Assembly: GCA_027257055.1 (NCBI GenBank)
Contig: JAPVLO010001005.1
Location: 62,001 to 126,000, forward strand
DNA: 64,000 nucleotides
Reading direction: 5' to 3'
Source of the DNA: Cephalopachus bancanus
Taxonomy: Eukaryota; Chordata; Mammalia; Primates; Tarsiidae
The translations under genes and the position numbers were made by a program. How positions within the stretch are numbered: position 1 is the first letter of the stretch; the number at the start of each line of letters is the position of its first letter. Of the stretch, positions 33,940 to 45,469 are shown piece by piece. The notes under the pieces were generated by a model. That model searched no databases, was not told the origin of the DNA, and worked only from the letters and a program-made list of their open reading frames with translations.

Positions 33940-34660
33940 CTTTATACTTTAGCTTCCTGTTTTCCTCATAATTAAGCCCAAACTCCATACCATGGTATAC
34001 AAGGTCCTTCCCTCTCTGCTCTCTTCGTACATTACTAGCCTCCTCTCGTATCACTGCTCCTTTCAGACTGTACTTCAACTCCACTACCATTCTTCCCTTT
34101 CATCCATCAATTCAATTATTTATTCAACATCAAGCAATTCTTTATTGAACATACTGTAGGAGATACAGTCTCTTTTAGGTTTGTAGGATTAATCAAGTTA
34201 ATGAGATAGCCATAGTTCCTACATTGTCTTCTTACTATTTATTATTACATTATAATGTTGCTAGTTGTTTATATATTTGCCTCTCTCACTGGGCAGAAGG
34301 TCTTGAAATCTAGAACTATGTCTTATTTTTCTTTGTATGAGAAGGACACAAACACAATTTTGAATTGAGTAAGTGTTCAAAATTTGTTGGTTGATTTAGA
34401 AAATGTGAATCAAATTGTTAAAATAAATTATAAAAATATCAGCAAAATTATACTAGTCCCCTTCATTGCCCTGACCACATTTTGGTCTTTTATTCATTTA
34501 ACTAACATTGGTAAACATTATTTTATACTAGACTCTTATGTGTTTAAATGTTTAGCCTCTAGGTTGTGGGCTCCTAGTGTAGTGCCTCTCTGTGTAGCAT
34601 GGTGTTTGGGGCATGGTAGAAGCTCAGTATATACTTGTGTGCTGACTAAAATAACCACAA
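33940..34660. repeat. Ancient repeat and L2-type fragments
   Basis: 33950-34125 (aagcccaaactccatacc, ggtatacaaggtccttcc) is the other half of the repeat seen at 26890. 34280-34380 and 34550-34660 (ctctaggttgtgggctcc, gcatggtagaagctcag) look like L2 3' ends in sense. Confidence 0.4.
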
Positions 34661-35235
34661 AAGAGGAAAACTCTGGTGCATATTTTGGGTCCAATAGAGC
34701 TTTCTGGAGGTAGTGGCAATAAGTAATTCAATATTGAACTTGTTTCGAAAGTCTTTAACCAGAGTAGGAAGTATTCTTATTATTGAAATATTTTTTCAGT
34801 TATCATTTTTTTCCTTTTCTTAGGGAATATCTAAGTATACAAGAATGCTTTCTAAATGAGTCCACCTTTTTTTTTGAACATCTGAATATGACATCTAACT
34901 CTCTGGATATCATTCTGGGACAGAAATGATTCAGATTTAATATTTTTGTAAAAGCTTGAAATGTAAGTATATCACTAATAAAAATGAAATTTTTCAAAAT
35001 GGTAAGCCAGTATAGTAAATATGTAACTGCAGACATCCAAGAGATAATGAGGCCTGAGTTAGGGGGACTAAGTTGAAAGGAGATATTTCTAAGCGAATCA
35101 GCAAGATGAGGTGACAAATTGTACATGTGGAGTTTGGCAGAGATACTGCAGTTCCTGGGATGACTAGAGCTAGTATTTGTAAAAAGTTATTGATTTCCTT
35201 TCCCAACTGGTTTACATCACTATCCACGGTTTGAT
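34661..35235. other. Unique DNA upstream of the CpG-rich promoter
   Basis: AT-rich, no recognised repeat or exon. Its overlapping minus-strand open frames (85-107 codons) show no domain. Confidence 0.5.
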
Positions 35236-35400
35236 CTGGCTCGCGAGCCAATGAGATAAAGCATTCCAGAGCTTGCTAGAGAGGCACAGGAAGTTGCTTG
35301 GGGTGAAGGAGGCGGTGGCGGCTGCAGAAGCTAAAGCTTCCGCCAAACAAAAGAAGATAATATTTCCGGGTACGCCATCGTCGCTGCTTGCTTCGTTAAG
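35236..35400 (+). promoter_or_regulatory. CpG-rich promoter
   Basis: This is the only CpG-dense non-repeat stretch in the window, and the density continues to about 35700. It holds CTCGCGAG at 35240-35247 (core of the TCTCGCGAGA element), a CCAAT box gccaat at 35247-35252, and two ETS-type sites: aggaag at 35288-35293 and atttccgg at 35362-35369. There is no TATA box. This combination is typical of TATA-less housekeeping promoters. + strand direction is inferred from the splice donor. Confidence 0.65.
35290..35400 (+). other. Probable non-coding first exon of an unidentified gene
   Basis: GC-rich text (gaaggaggcggtggcggc) leads to a consensus donor: AAG at 35398-35400 followed by GTGAGT. No ATG occurs between 35290 and 35400, so it would be 5' UTR only. 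The start site is a guess. I do not recognise the gene, and no matching coding exon is visible in the following 28 kb. Confidence 0.5.
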
Positions 35401-36780
35401 GTGAGTTTAAAGAAGGGAACTGGTAATTCTCACAAATGAATCCCCCGTACACTTAAGGGAAGCTTTCCCCTTTGCCTCAACATGGGGAGAAAAGGAGAAT
35501 TCATCCCGAAAGTACACTGTACGAAGGATGCTTCTGACGCTCGTGGTTCTGATTGCCCCGCTATCATCTCCTCTCTTGTCTTCCGTGGATGGGAAATTCG
35601 CACCCGCTCTCCCTCCTGACTCCTGTGGTCCTTTTTTCCGCCGGACCCCTGCTCCGGCTTCACCTCGCTCCTCCTTATCCCGGATCCTCTTCTCTGGTCT
35701 TTCTGAGTCAGAGTCATTCTCTCTACCACAGATCTCTCTTCTACCTCCACCTCCACCTTCCACCCCGCATCCTTTTGGCCTCAGACCTTTAGGAAGCCCC
35801 TTCCCCCCACCAGACTACTTTCCTCTTTTTCCTTCTAACTCCAGTATTTTACTCCCCCTGTTGACCTTTGGTCCTTCTTGTCCCCCTTCTGCAGATACCA
35901 GTGAAGTAGGTGTGACTTCAAGGTCAGGGCTATTTTTTTGGTTCTTTTTAAATACAGGCAAGGAAGAAGAAATCTTAGAGCCTAAGAAATATAAGGACTT
36001 GCTCAAATTGTGTTCTTTTTTCACTCTAAACACAATTACACATTTTAAAGATATTATTGCAGTTCAGCCGTCTACTCATTGCATTTGTTCTTTATGTTGC
36101 CATAGAATTGAATCTTCAAATTTAGGGTAGCAAACATAATGGGTTTTGCCTGTAATCTGGTGTCAACTTCAGAGGGGGTACAAACTTTCACATCTGTAAA
36201 ACTTCTCTGAGTGGAGAAGTGGTTGACAGAAATGACATCCAGTCAAAACGATATTACTTATATGAGTTCAGTTTATTATGCTAGTTCTTTTCTGGTCTCT
36301 GGTAGCAACATTGAACAGCAAGCTAACATTTTTCAGACAAAGCTTTTACTTAGAGCTTTGCAAGTATTATATAATCTACTTGTGCAGTGTGAACTTTTTT
36401 TATTTGCTGCAATGTGAAATAATATTTTTTGTTCCATTTGCTATCATGTGCAATTTATCTTGTGAGGCTGTTAGTTAATAATCACAATTTATTATTTCCT
36501 TTATCGAAATGATTATTAAATTTCTAGTGAGAATCATGGTTTTTCAGGATCTAAAGAGAAATTTAGCCAGAGTTCTCCTTGAACAAGCAGATGACTCCCT
36601 CTTGTAACTAGTGTGTTAAGTAATACTCTTTTCTAGGCCAGGTTTAATTTTTATTTCTTTTGGAATAAGCAATGAGGCAGAGATTTCATGACAGCAAACA
36701 CTTAGGAATTTGTCAAAGGTTGTTGCTTAAGTCTTTTTATTCTCTTTTCAAATCATTATTACACAGCATTTATTTATCAC
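35401..36780. other. Likely intron 1 start, with a 200-codon open frame
   Basis: The CpG-rich, pyrimidine-rich stretch to about 35850 decays into AT-rich DNA. A + strand frame stays open at 35528-36130: hydrophobic start, then a Pro/Ser-rich part. This is probably a by-product of C/T-rich DNA with few stops. A splice-acceptor-like ttctttttaaatacag ends at 35956. No repeats recognised. Confidence 0.4.
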
Positions 36781-36784
36781 CACC

Positions 36785-37080
36785 CTGGTTTAAATCCACT
36801 ATGTATCCATTCATTCATTCATTTAATAATTTTTGTATTGAATAACTTTTATGTGCCAGACACTGTTTTAAGCACTCAGGATAACAGTGGAAAACAAAAA
36901 CATAATCTTTTAAACTATAGTAGGGAAACAGACAAATTAATATATAATATATAGTAGGTTGTAATGCAAAGGTGCTGTACTGTTTTAGGTGAGGAAGTCA
37001 GGAAGGTCTCACTGGTAAGGTGACATTTGAGCAGAGACCTGAAGGAAGTGAGGGCACAAACTATGTGAATATTAATGGGA
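36785..37080. repeat. Ancient repeat of L2-like type
   Basis: attcattcattcatttaat, atgtgccagacactg, gaggaagtcaggaaggtctc and gacatttgagcagagacctg are diagnostic phrases of a widespread old mammalian repeat. Name unconfirmed. DNA from 37081 to 37665 shows nothing recognisable. Confidence 0.45.
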
Positions 37081-37665
37081 AAACAGTATAAATCTATGTC
37101 ATGGTCTCTGCATTTGTTGTTCACTCTGTTTTTTGCCCACCCCCCACTTTCTGATGTTCTCCCAGTGCTTACTTTTCTGCATAGCATTAATTCCTCATGC
37201 TGCAAACTCCAGTAACCGGATCTATCCACATACATTTTTCACATTCTCTTCCTCCTGGCTAACTTCTACCATTTAGGTAATTGTCAGTCTCTCTGAGAGA
37301 GGCTGTCTCCGTCCCCACCTCATCCTCAGTCTTTATTGCTGGCACATTGTGTGCTATCCTGCAGCATATTTGCTTACATCTCTCACTGCTCTTACAATTG
37401 TGTGTTCATAGTATGTTGGCTTTAAATGCTTGGTATGGTAAATTGAAATGAACTCACAAACAAGCTTTTAAATACAGTTTCTCCCTAATGTTCACAATCA
37501 CTCTCTAAAGTCAGTTCTCTAAAATCTGGTTCTGTCTCTATTTCTTAATGAGAAATAGAAAATGTATAGAATATTTTATTGTTTTATAAGACAATCTGGG
37601 TATATAAATTTTATTTTTAAATAAGTTTCCTTTCACAAGTCAGATCATATCAAGTACTTGAATTA

Positions 37666-37733
37666 CTTCCTAGTTATAAATATTTCCTAGTTATAAATAT
37701 TTCCTAGTTATAAATACTCCCTAGTTATAAATA
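37666..37733. repeat. Four tandem copies of a 17-bp unit
   Basis: The unit tttcctagttataaata occurs four times head to tail (37666, 37683, 37700, 37717), with changes only in the first bases of the outer copies. Confidence 0.95.
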
Positions 37734-37959
37734 AAGATCTGAGAGACATGATGAGTCTTTCTACCTGAGCATTTTTAAATGAAAAATTTGAACAACTAGT
37801 GAAATTAGAGTACAATGAATGCCTTAATATTCTGAACCTAGATTCAACAATTGTTAACCTTTGCCATATTAGCTTACGCACTGTCTTTACTTGATCTGTT
37901 TCTCCATTCATCCATCCAGTTTTTTATCTATTTTGGCTGAACTACTTGAGACTTGTAGG

Positions 37960-38917
37960 AATTATTTTAAGGAAACTTAAATATTCAGAAAAGTGCACAT
38001 ATCATAAGTGTACAGCTCAAAGCATTTTCACGAAGTGAACTCATCTGTGTAACCAGCCTCAAGATCAAGAAATTCCCAAAGACCTTGAACGTATCCCCTC
38101 CCTGTCACAACTCCCAAATTAATCCTGACTTTTGTCATTATATAGTAATAATGTTGCCTATTTTTGAACTTTATAAAAATGTACTAATACAGTTTGTGTG
38201 GATTTTTTGTGTGTGTCTGTTTAATTTGGCTTATGATTTTGTATTTGAGATTCATCCATGTCATTGAGTGTAATAGTAATTTCTTTATTTTCATTGCTAT
38301 TCTTTTGTATATGTATACCAAAATATAGTTAGTCCTTTAATTATAGATGGACATTTTGGTTGTTTTCATTTTTGGCTTGTAAATAGTATTGTGAGCATTC
38401 TAGTACATGTCTTTTGGTAATATATAGAGACACATTTTTGCTGAATCATAGGCCATGTATATGATTAGCATTAGTAAATACTGCCAGCCAGTTTTCCAAA
38501 ATGATTTTAGGAGTTCAAGTTGCTCTATAATATTGGCCAACACTTGGCACTGTATTTGCTTTTAAAGACAACAAGTAGCCATTATAGTAGTTATTTAATT
38601 GTGGTTTTATTTTGCTATCTCTGATAATGAATGTTTACCTTTCCATGATTTTGTTACCCCTTTAAATATATTTTGTGAACTACCTGTTCAAGTCTTTTGA
38701 TTACATTTTTCCTTGGACTATTTTTTTCTTATTAATTTGTAGGCATTCTTTCTATACTAAGGATGTGAATACTTTGACAGATATACATGTTACAAATCTC
38801 AGTGGCTTGTGTCTTCAATCTCTTAATGGTGTCTTTTGATTAACTGAATATCTCAGTTTTAATGTCATTCAGTTCATCATTTTTATCCTTTATGGTTAGT
38901 GCTCCTTTGTTCTGATT
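37960..38917 (-). repeat. L1M 3' UTR, antisense
   Basis: tgaactcatctgtgtaacc, agattcatccatgtcattg and ttggcttgtaaatagtattg are the complement of an old L1 3' UTR. It continues after the Alu. Confidence 0.65.
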
Positions 38918-38931
38918 AAGAAATTGTTGCT

Positions 38932-39222
38932 ACTGGGTGCAGTGACTCACATCTGTAATCTCAGCACATTGGGACGTGGAGACGAGATAATTGCATGAGG
39001 CTAGGGGTTTGAGACCAGTCTGGGCAACTTGGCAAAACCATGTCTCTACAATAAATTAAAAAGTTAGCCAAGTGTGGTAGTGCACACTTGTAGTTGCAAT
39101 TACTTGGAAGGCTAAGGTGAAAGGACCTCCTTAGCCCAGGTCGAGGATATGGTAGCCGTGAGCATGCCACTGCATTCCAGTCTGGGTGACAGAGTGAGAC
39201 TCTGACTCAAAAAAAAAAAAAG
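38932..39222 (+). repeat. Alu, sense, older subfamily
   Basis: Full dimer with flanks aagaaattgttgct (38918-38931) and aagaaatttttgct (39224-39237), a 14-bp target duplication with one mismatch. It retains gggcaacttggc in the left arm, so it predates the deletions in younger copies. Confidence 0.92.
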
Positions 39223-39237
39223 AAAGAAATTTTTGCT

Positions 39238-40400
39238 TTTCCCAAGGCCATGAAGATATTTTGTTATGCTATGTTATTGTTTAATCTCTGGTATTCATGT
39301 TTACAATCTATCTGTAGTTGATTTTGTGCATATTGTCAGTATGGGTGTTGGTGTGGGTTAAGTCCCATTGTTTTGATGTTGAAATGGAGAAGATCATTCT
39401 TTCCCTTTTATAGTGTCATCTTTATCATAAGTCAAATTATTGAGTTATATGTGTGGGTTTGGTTCTGTTCAGCTTTGCTTATTTATCTCTCCTTGTATAG
39501 ATACCACTGTCTTAATTAATGTAACTTCACAATATACCCTATGTATGGTCATATAAATCCTATAATTGTGTTCTTTTTCTTCAGTAATGCCTTGATTATT
39601 TTTGGTCTTTCAAATTTTTATATACAGTTTAGAATCAGCTTGTCAATTTCCCCCAAAATTTTTCTTGGTATTTATATTGATTTTGGGAGCACACATCATG
39701 GCACTTCACCCCTAAATATTTCAGCATTCATCTCCTAATATTAAGAACATTTTATAATAATTATGGTCTCACCAAGGAAAATTAACAATAATTCCCCCAA
39801 TACTGTCTAATATACCTATCTTTTCAAATTTCTTTTTTTTTTCCCCAGCAAGGTTTTATAGCTGGTATTTAGAACCATCATTCAACCTAGATTAATGTAT
39901 TTTATGTTTTTTGAGATTTTATTGATACCGTTTTCTTTATTTTGTTGAACTTGTATTTACATATTCACTACTTTTTAATCCATTGCAGTCATTTCCCTTT
40001 GTTCTCAAACTGTCCAGTCATGACCTAGGAGCCTATTCATGTTGGCTTCTTTTCTTGGCTTTTATTTTATTACATCAATTTTCAAATCTATTCAGGGTAG
40101 AACATAATAAAGTAAACATGCACATATCCATTCCCCAGCTTCAACAATTAATAAATACCATTTTGCTAATTTTGTTTTATCTATTTGCCTTACCTATTTT
40201 TTTCTACGTTTCACACATCACGACATGCACAGGTAAATAATTCACTATGCATTCCTAACTGATAGGTGCATTAAGTAACCACCAGGCTATTATAATACTT
40301 AATAAGATAAAAAATAATTTCTTATATCATCTATTACTCAGTCTATATTCAAATTTCTGTGATTATCTCAAAGATGTCTTTGAGACATTTATTGCTACTG
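39238..40400 (-). repeat. L1M, antisense, continued
   Basis: caaggccatgaagatatttt and attttgtgcatattgtcag, then from 39960 text of another L1M 3' UTR block (cctaggagcctattcatg, catatccattccccagc). Likely more than one fragment. Confidence 0.55.
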
Positions 40401-40418
40401 GATGTTTTTCTGTCAAGC

Positions 40419-40503
40419 TGGGATGGCTGTGTGCGTGTCACTGCACTCCACCTGGGCGAGAGAGTGAGATTCCAACTCAAAAAGAAAAGAAAAGAAAAGA
40501 AAC
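40419..40503 (+). repeat. Alu 3' fragment, sense
   Basis: Only the last part of the right arm (cactgcactccacctgggc, gagtgagattccaactc) with a (GAAAA)n tail. Confidence 0.8.
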
Positions 40504-40540
40504 CCTTCCATAGCTCCTCTTTTTATTTTAATTAATTAAT

Positions 40541-40614
40541 TCTTTTTTAGAAAGCAGGATTTATTGAGAAGTCAGAAAAGCTCCCACAGTGGGAGGGGAC
40601 CCAAAGGGGTTACC
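40541..40614 (-). mobile_element. TINE-like LTR-derived retroposon, copy 3, in the Alu tail
   Basis: Same minus-strand core as the copies at 24350 and 29550 (ctcccactgtgggagctttt, tcaataaatcctgctttc), again followed by A's. It lies between the A-tail of an antisense Alu and that Alu's own target duplication. It is therefore either inserted in the Alu tail or was co-retroposed with the Alu. Confidence 0.75.
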
Positions 40615-40910
40615 AATTTATTTTTTTGAATTGGAGTCTCACTCTGTCACCCAGGCTGGTGTGCAGTGTCACACTCATGGCTACTGCAGCCTCGACCTGC
40701 TGGACTCAGACGATCCTTCTGCCTCAGCCTTCCAAGAAGCTGGAACTACAGATGCAGGTCACCATGCCCATCTAGTTTTTTGTGATTTATTGTAGAGATG
40801 AAGTCTCACCAAGTTGCCCAGGCTAGTCTTGAACCCCTGGGCTCAGGCAATCTTCTCACCTCGGCCTTCCAAAGTGCTTGGATTATAGGCATGAGCCACT
40901 GCGCCTTGCC
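40615..40910 (-). repeat. Alu, antisense, target duplication encloses the TINE-like copy
   Basis: Full dimer in antisense. The 15-bp repeat tagctcctcttttta lies at 40511-40525 and 40911-40925, so the duplicated target encloses both the Alu and the adjacent TINE-like fragment. Older subfamily (ccaagttgcccaggctag). Confidence 0.92.
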
Positions 40911-40925
40911 TAGCTCCTCTTTTTA

Positions 40926-41840
40926 AAAGACTATTGATTAATTAGATAAACGAAGTCATTAGTCTTCAGAATGTCTCATATTCTGGATTTAGATGATGGC
41001 TTCCTTAAGGTGGCATTTATTTTGTTTTCTCGTTCCCATGTTTCCTGTTCACTGGCATTCAGAGTGGGAGGCTTGATTAGATTCAGTTTCAATTATTTTT
41101 TTAAGGGAAAGAATTATTTCAGGCAGTGCTGCTTACATTTTATTGCATTTAATCATGACTAGTTTTATTGTTTTTTACTGATGCTAGGATTGATTTGTCC
41201 TTTCAGGTGTTGTCAGCCTGATCCCTTCATTGTAGTTTTTCTTACCAACCTTTCTCCTATTGGTTTTTAGCAGCCATTGATGATAATTGCCTAGATTCAT
41301 TATTTCAGTGCTGGCTGAAAATAGTGATGTTTAATTCTTTCAATCCTTCTGCATTATTAACTGGAATTATTTTATAAAGAAGACGTTTTCCCCTTATCAG
41401 CTATTTTTTGTCCTGAAATATATTTTATAACAGAGTTAAGATAAATGCTGCTGCTGCTTCTTTGTTTTCATTTGATCAGTTTTCATAGTAACGAGTTGGT
41501 TTCTTAGCAACTTTCATGTTTCCCTTAATATAATTAGGAATTCATGGATTTTTATTGTGTTTTAAATGTGTCCATTTATTGTGGCCATTTTAAAAAATGC
41601 CTAAACAGTGTCAGCTTAGAAATTTGGAGCCATTTTTCTTTGACTCCTGTGTTTTTTGTTTGTTTGTTTTCTGATTTTTTTCATATGATCTCGTTAGTCC
41701 TTGTTGGCTTCCTTGCTTTTTGGCATAGATATTTTAGGCTTATCATGTGCACTCCCTGCCCCCGCTTCAGAATCAGCCATTTTGCAAAGAACCATGTAAT
41801 TTTTTAGTGACTGTTGGTATTTAGAAGCCAAGATGTGAGT
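40926..41840 (-). repeat. L1M-type 3' UTR, antisense
   Basis: Text such as ctggatttagatgatggc, gttgtcagcctgatccc and cattttgcaaagaaccatg has the layout of L1ME/MC 3' UTR sequence in antisense, related to 46455-47500. Confidence 0.5.
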
Positions 41841-41949
41841 ACTCAGGATTATTATTATTTTTTAGGTCATGCTAGCTGACCTTTTGTTGTCTTCTCTGCT
41901 ATTTTGAATACCTTTGAATGACTCTACCAATATTCCACTGAAAATTTGC

Positions 41950-42330
41950 TAAACATGGCTTTTATTTGTTTATGTAGTCATCCATCTAGCAAAAATTTAT
42001 AGAACACTTAGTATTATGTATCTGGCCTTATGCTGGGCACAGGGGACTTGAAGGTAAACCTGATTGGTCTTCTGTCCTTGAAGAAGACTAATTATAGTGT
42101 GAATGTGAGTAAATAGGCAATGTCTAAAGAGTGTATACTGTATTGGGCATAGGCAAATGGAGTGACAGGCTGTAGGAGCACAGAAGGGGCATCTAAAAAT
42201 GCTTTGGAGAAGGGAGATAATGCTTGATATTGGATGAACAGAAGAAGTATGAGAGTAGGGTAGTGATGAAGGATATTCTAGTCAGAAGACGCTGGAAGGG
42301 GTGGGAGATTTTGATATATTCAAGGAATCT
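41950..42330. repeat. Ancient repeat of L2-like type
   Basis: atctggccttatgctgggc, agtgacaggctgtaggagc and atattctagtcagaagacgc belong to the same old family as 36785 and 45470. From 42331 to 42580 nothing is seen. Confidence 0.35.
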
Positions 42331-42582
42331 CATGTGTGTAGTTGGTTATAATGGGAACATAATTGTATGAGTTTTTCAATTTTTAAAGATTGACAAAATG
42401 TTCTGTTTACCACAGAGATGAAGGTGTGAAATGCTGTATATATGTGTTATTGATTTTTATTTTAAAATGTATAATGAAATAATTCAAATGCTAATTAAAA
42501 TTAGCAGCTAATGTTGTTATTGGAACTGACTATATTTTAAAATTTTTTCACTAATATTAAAGCTTACTTAACAGTTAGGAGA

Positions 42583-42869
42583 TTTTTTTTTTTTGAGTTG
42601 GAGTCTCACTCCGTTGCCCAGACTGGAGTGCAGTGGCACGCTCCCGGCCACCGCAGCCTCGACCTGCTGGGCTCCGGTGATCCTTCCGCCTCAGCCTTCC
42701 AATAGCTGGACTACAGGTGTGTGCTACCACGCCCGGCTAACTTTTGATTTATTGTAGAGATGAGGTCTCGTCAAGTTGCCTGGGCGGGTCTCAAACCCAT
42801 GGGCTCAGGCAATCCACTCACCTCGGCCTCCCAAAGCACTGGGATTACAGGCTGAGCCACCGAGTCCGG
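42583..42869 (-). repeat. Alu, antisense, intermediate subfamily
   Basis: Full dimer with a 12-T tail. It has the ggctcagcctgtaat deletion and gagacccgcc but keeps caacttgacgag. Short flanking match ggagat on both sides. Confidence 0.92.
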
Positions 42870-44344
42870 TGGAGATGTTTATTTCCTGTTTTCAGTTCAC
42901 TGCTTCTTTACTTTTTACTATTATTATTTTGTTACCTCTGTGTTAAGAATCTGAATTTTCGAGATGTGACATTAACAACAGTGGTATATTATTGTAGTTC
43001 TTTGGCCACTATTTGTTTTAACTTATTTTTTGCTCTGACTACAGCCCATTACATACTCACCAGGCAAAGTTATTCCAGAAAGCTTGCTATCTTTCTTTAT
43101 AACCAATTTGATATTACACTAATCTGTTACCTTTTACAGTGTGTTGTACTCTGCTGTATGTCATGTGCCAGACCACCTTAGGCTGTATATTTGACAGATA
43201 TTGCTTGGATAGTATGTTACACATGGGTTTGTGGCTTACCAGTATGCTGTGGTTTACCTTTTGGGATCATCGGTGTGGGCGAATCAGCAGTCTTAGGAGA
43301 GAACCATCTCTCATTTGTGGCCAGGAAGTGAAGGAAGTGTTTTATAAATCACTGAAAGCTGTGGACAAGCTTATTTTTCGAGAAAGGGGATTCCAGAGGT
43401 CACAAAGAAAATATTCCAGGTGGCAAGAAGAGCAGTGAAACAGTAGGTTCAAGAGGAAGTGAAAATAGCTTACTACTTTTCATTTCCTCTATTTGTCTTC
43501 TTGATGATCAGAAAAATGTTTTTCTAGAGCCCTGGAAGACAAGAAATGTAAGTGAACAGAGGGTGAAGTCAGAGAAGGTGAGAAAGAAAAGTGCATACAG
43601 TCTGAGAATGTCAGGCATGGTAGGAAACCAATGGGGAAGATAGATTGCAAGCCTTATGATAGGTTGATAAGCCTTAGGTAACACAGGTCATTAATCATTC
43701 AGTTAAGTAAAAATACACTGATGACTCTGCTGGATAATTGGAACATGAAGTTGAATTAGGTGTATTTTCAATTGAGTCTGGTTGTTGAGATAGACATTGA
43801 AACAGGGAGTGCTATGATGCAGGAGGAATCAGGATGTGGTGGTGACTGTAGAAACGTGGAGGAGATTCCTCTAACTTATCCCCAGGGCTCAGAGAAGGCT
43901 TCCGTACCAAACCATGTTAAGAACTGAATTTTACAAAAAAGCACTGAGTGGGACCAGAGAGCAGGTGGTCATTTAGACCACATAGAGTAACTAATTGGGT
44001 GTGCCAGTTAGTCTTGAGCTTTGGGAAGTACCTAAAGTAAGTAATGGACAATTGAGAAGCCATTCTGTGGTCTCATAGAGCTAAGGAAGGGGGATAGGTG
44101 GAAAGGAATTGTTTCATAAATGGTTAAATTTATACTATAATATTCATCACCTTAGCCCTCATGAAAGAGCAGCCTCTTGTGTTTTACCCAGTATGCCATG
44201 AAATTATCATTCACTGTAAATACCGTGAATGGACAAATGCAAAAATGCACTTGGATATTGAAGATGCATTATATGCCTTGTATTGGGGCTTTTCTTCAGT
44301 TCTCTTGAATCATGCCAACAACCATATGACGGGGGGACTCACTT
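42870..44344. other. Unique DNA, no gene seen
   Basis: No repeat is confidently recognised. Open frames at 42744-43181 (starting in the Alu) and 43139-43438 have no recognisable domain and no clear splice signals. 43540-44080 is purine-rich and may include decayed ancient-repeat text. Confidence 0.4.
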
Positions 44345-44465
44345 CAAAATGAAGTGACTTACACAGGTCTGTTAGAGACTGAACTGAGATTCAAACCCAG
44401 GTTTATCTGGCTTCAAAACCCATGCCAATCCTACTTTTGCACAGGCACCTCTATTCTTTTAAGTA
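44345..44465 (-). repeat. MIR fragment, antisense
   Basis: aagtgacttacacaggtctg, tgagattcaaacccaggtt and ctggcttcaaaacccatgcc are the MIR core in antisense. DNA from 44466 to 44767 shows nothing else. Confidence 0.6.
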
Positions 44466-44767
44466 AAACTGTAATTTAAAATGGTTTCCACTTATCACTT
44501 TGCAAGACTGTTTAATTAATCAATTTTAGCAATTGGTGTCCGGAGTTTTGTTTCTCAACTATGGCCATAAACATCATAAATGCCCTGGCTATCATTTTGA
44601 AACATGACTTCTTCTCAAATATGCATCCTTTAATGTTTTTTTCTTTTAACAAGGGGCCAGTCCCATGAAATTATGTTCATATCACAATTCTGTGTACTAC
44701 CCTTCTAGAAACAAAAAAAAATTGATCCTCCTGGGCCAAATCCTGTTTCTTCACAACATGATGCCCT

Positions 44768-45196
44768 TGTCTTAGTTTGTTTAGTGTTGATATACCAGAA
44801 TACCTGAGGCTGGGTAATTCATATAGAAAAGATGTTTATTTAGCTCATGGTTCTGCAGGCTGGCAACTTCAAGGGGCATGATAACAGTATCTGCTTGGCT
44901 TCTGGTGAGGGCTTTTGTGCTGTGTCATAACATGGTAGAAGGTCAAAGGGGGAAGCAGATTTTTGTGAAGAAACAAAACTCAAGGGTTGTCCTCGCCTTG
45001 TAAACAACCTATTTTAACGGGAACTAATGCAGTCTCTGAGAGCAAGAACTTACTCATTACTGTGAAAATGGCATCAAGTCATTCATATGGGATCCACACC
45101 CATGACTCAGACACCTCCCACTAGACCTCACCTTCCAATACTGCTACGTAGGGGATCAAGTTTCAATATGAGTTGTGGTGAGGACAAACTATAGCA
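44768..45196 (+). mobile_element. Solo LTR of MaLR (MST/THE1-like) type
   Basis: Begins tgtcttagtttg and ends gaggacaaactatagca. The interior cctgaggctgggtaattc, ggttctgcaggctggc and gggatccacacccatgactc is characteristic of ERVL-MaLR LTRs. Flanks gccct and gcccc are a 5-bp target duplication with one mismatch. Confidence 0.8.
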
Positions 45197-45469
45197 GCCC
45201 CTTTACTCTCTTTTGCCTACCTCTAGGGGAAGATACAGAACATACATAATTCTTGGAGGGTTTTGTGTTCCCAGCCTAAATCTCCACTTCCTTTCCATTT
45301 AGTATTTTCAGGCTTCAGATGGATTTTAGTTGAGGTTTGAATGTATAGACTGACTGTGAGGTCTTCGGGGAACTGGGGAGATTAAGGGCTACAGTTGTCC
45401 TGTTGTTTACAATTCTCTTCAGTATATCTTGATTGATATCAGTTGTGCCCAAAACAAGGTTCTGGATAT

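Noticed and set aside
37666..37733. Possible CRISPR-like array
   Set aside because: Units are head to tail without spacers in a primate nuclear sequence; it is a minisatellite.
42744..43181. 145-codon + strand open frame
   Set aside because: The first third is antisense Alu and the rest has no recognisable domain or splice context.
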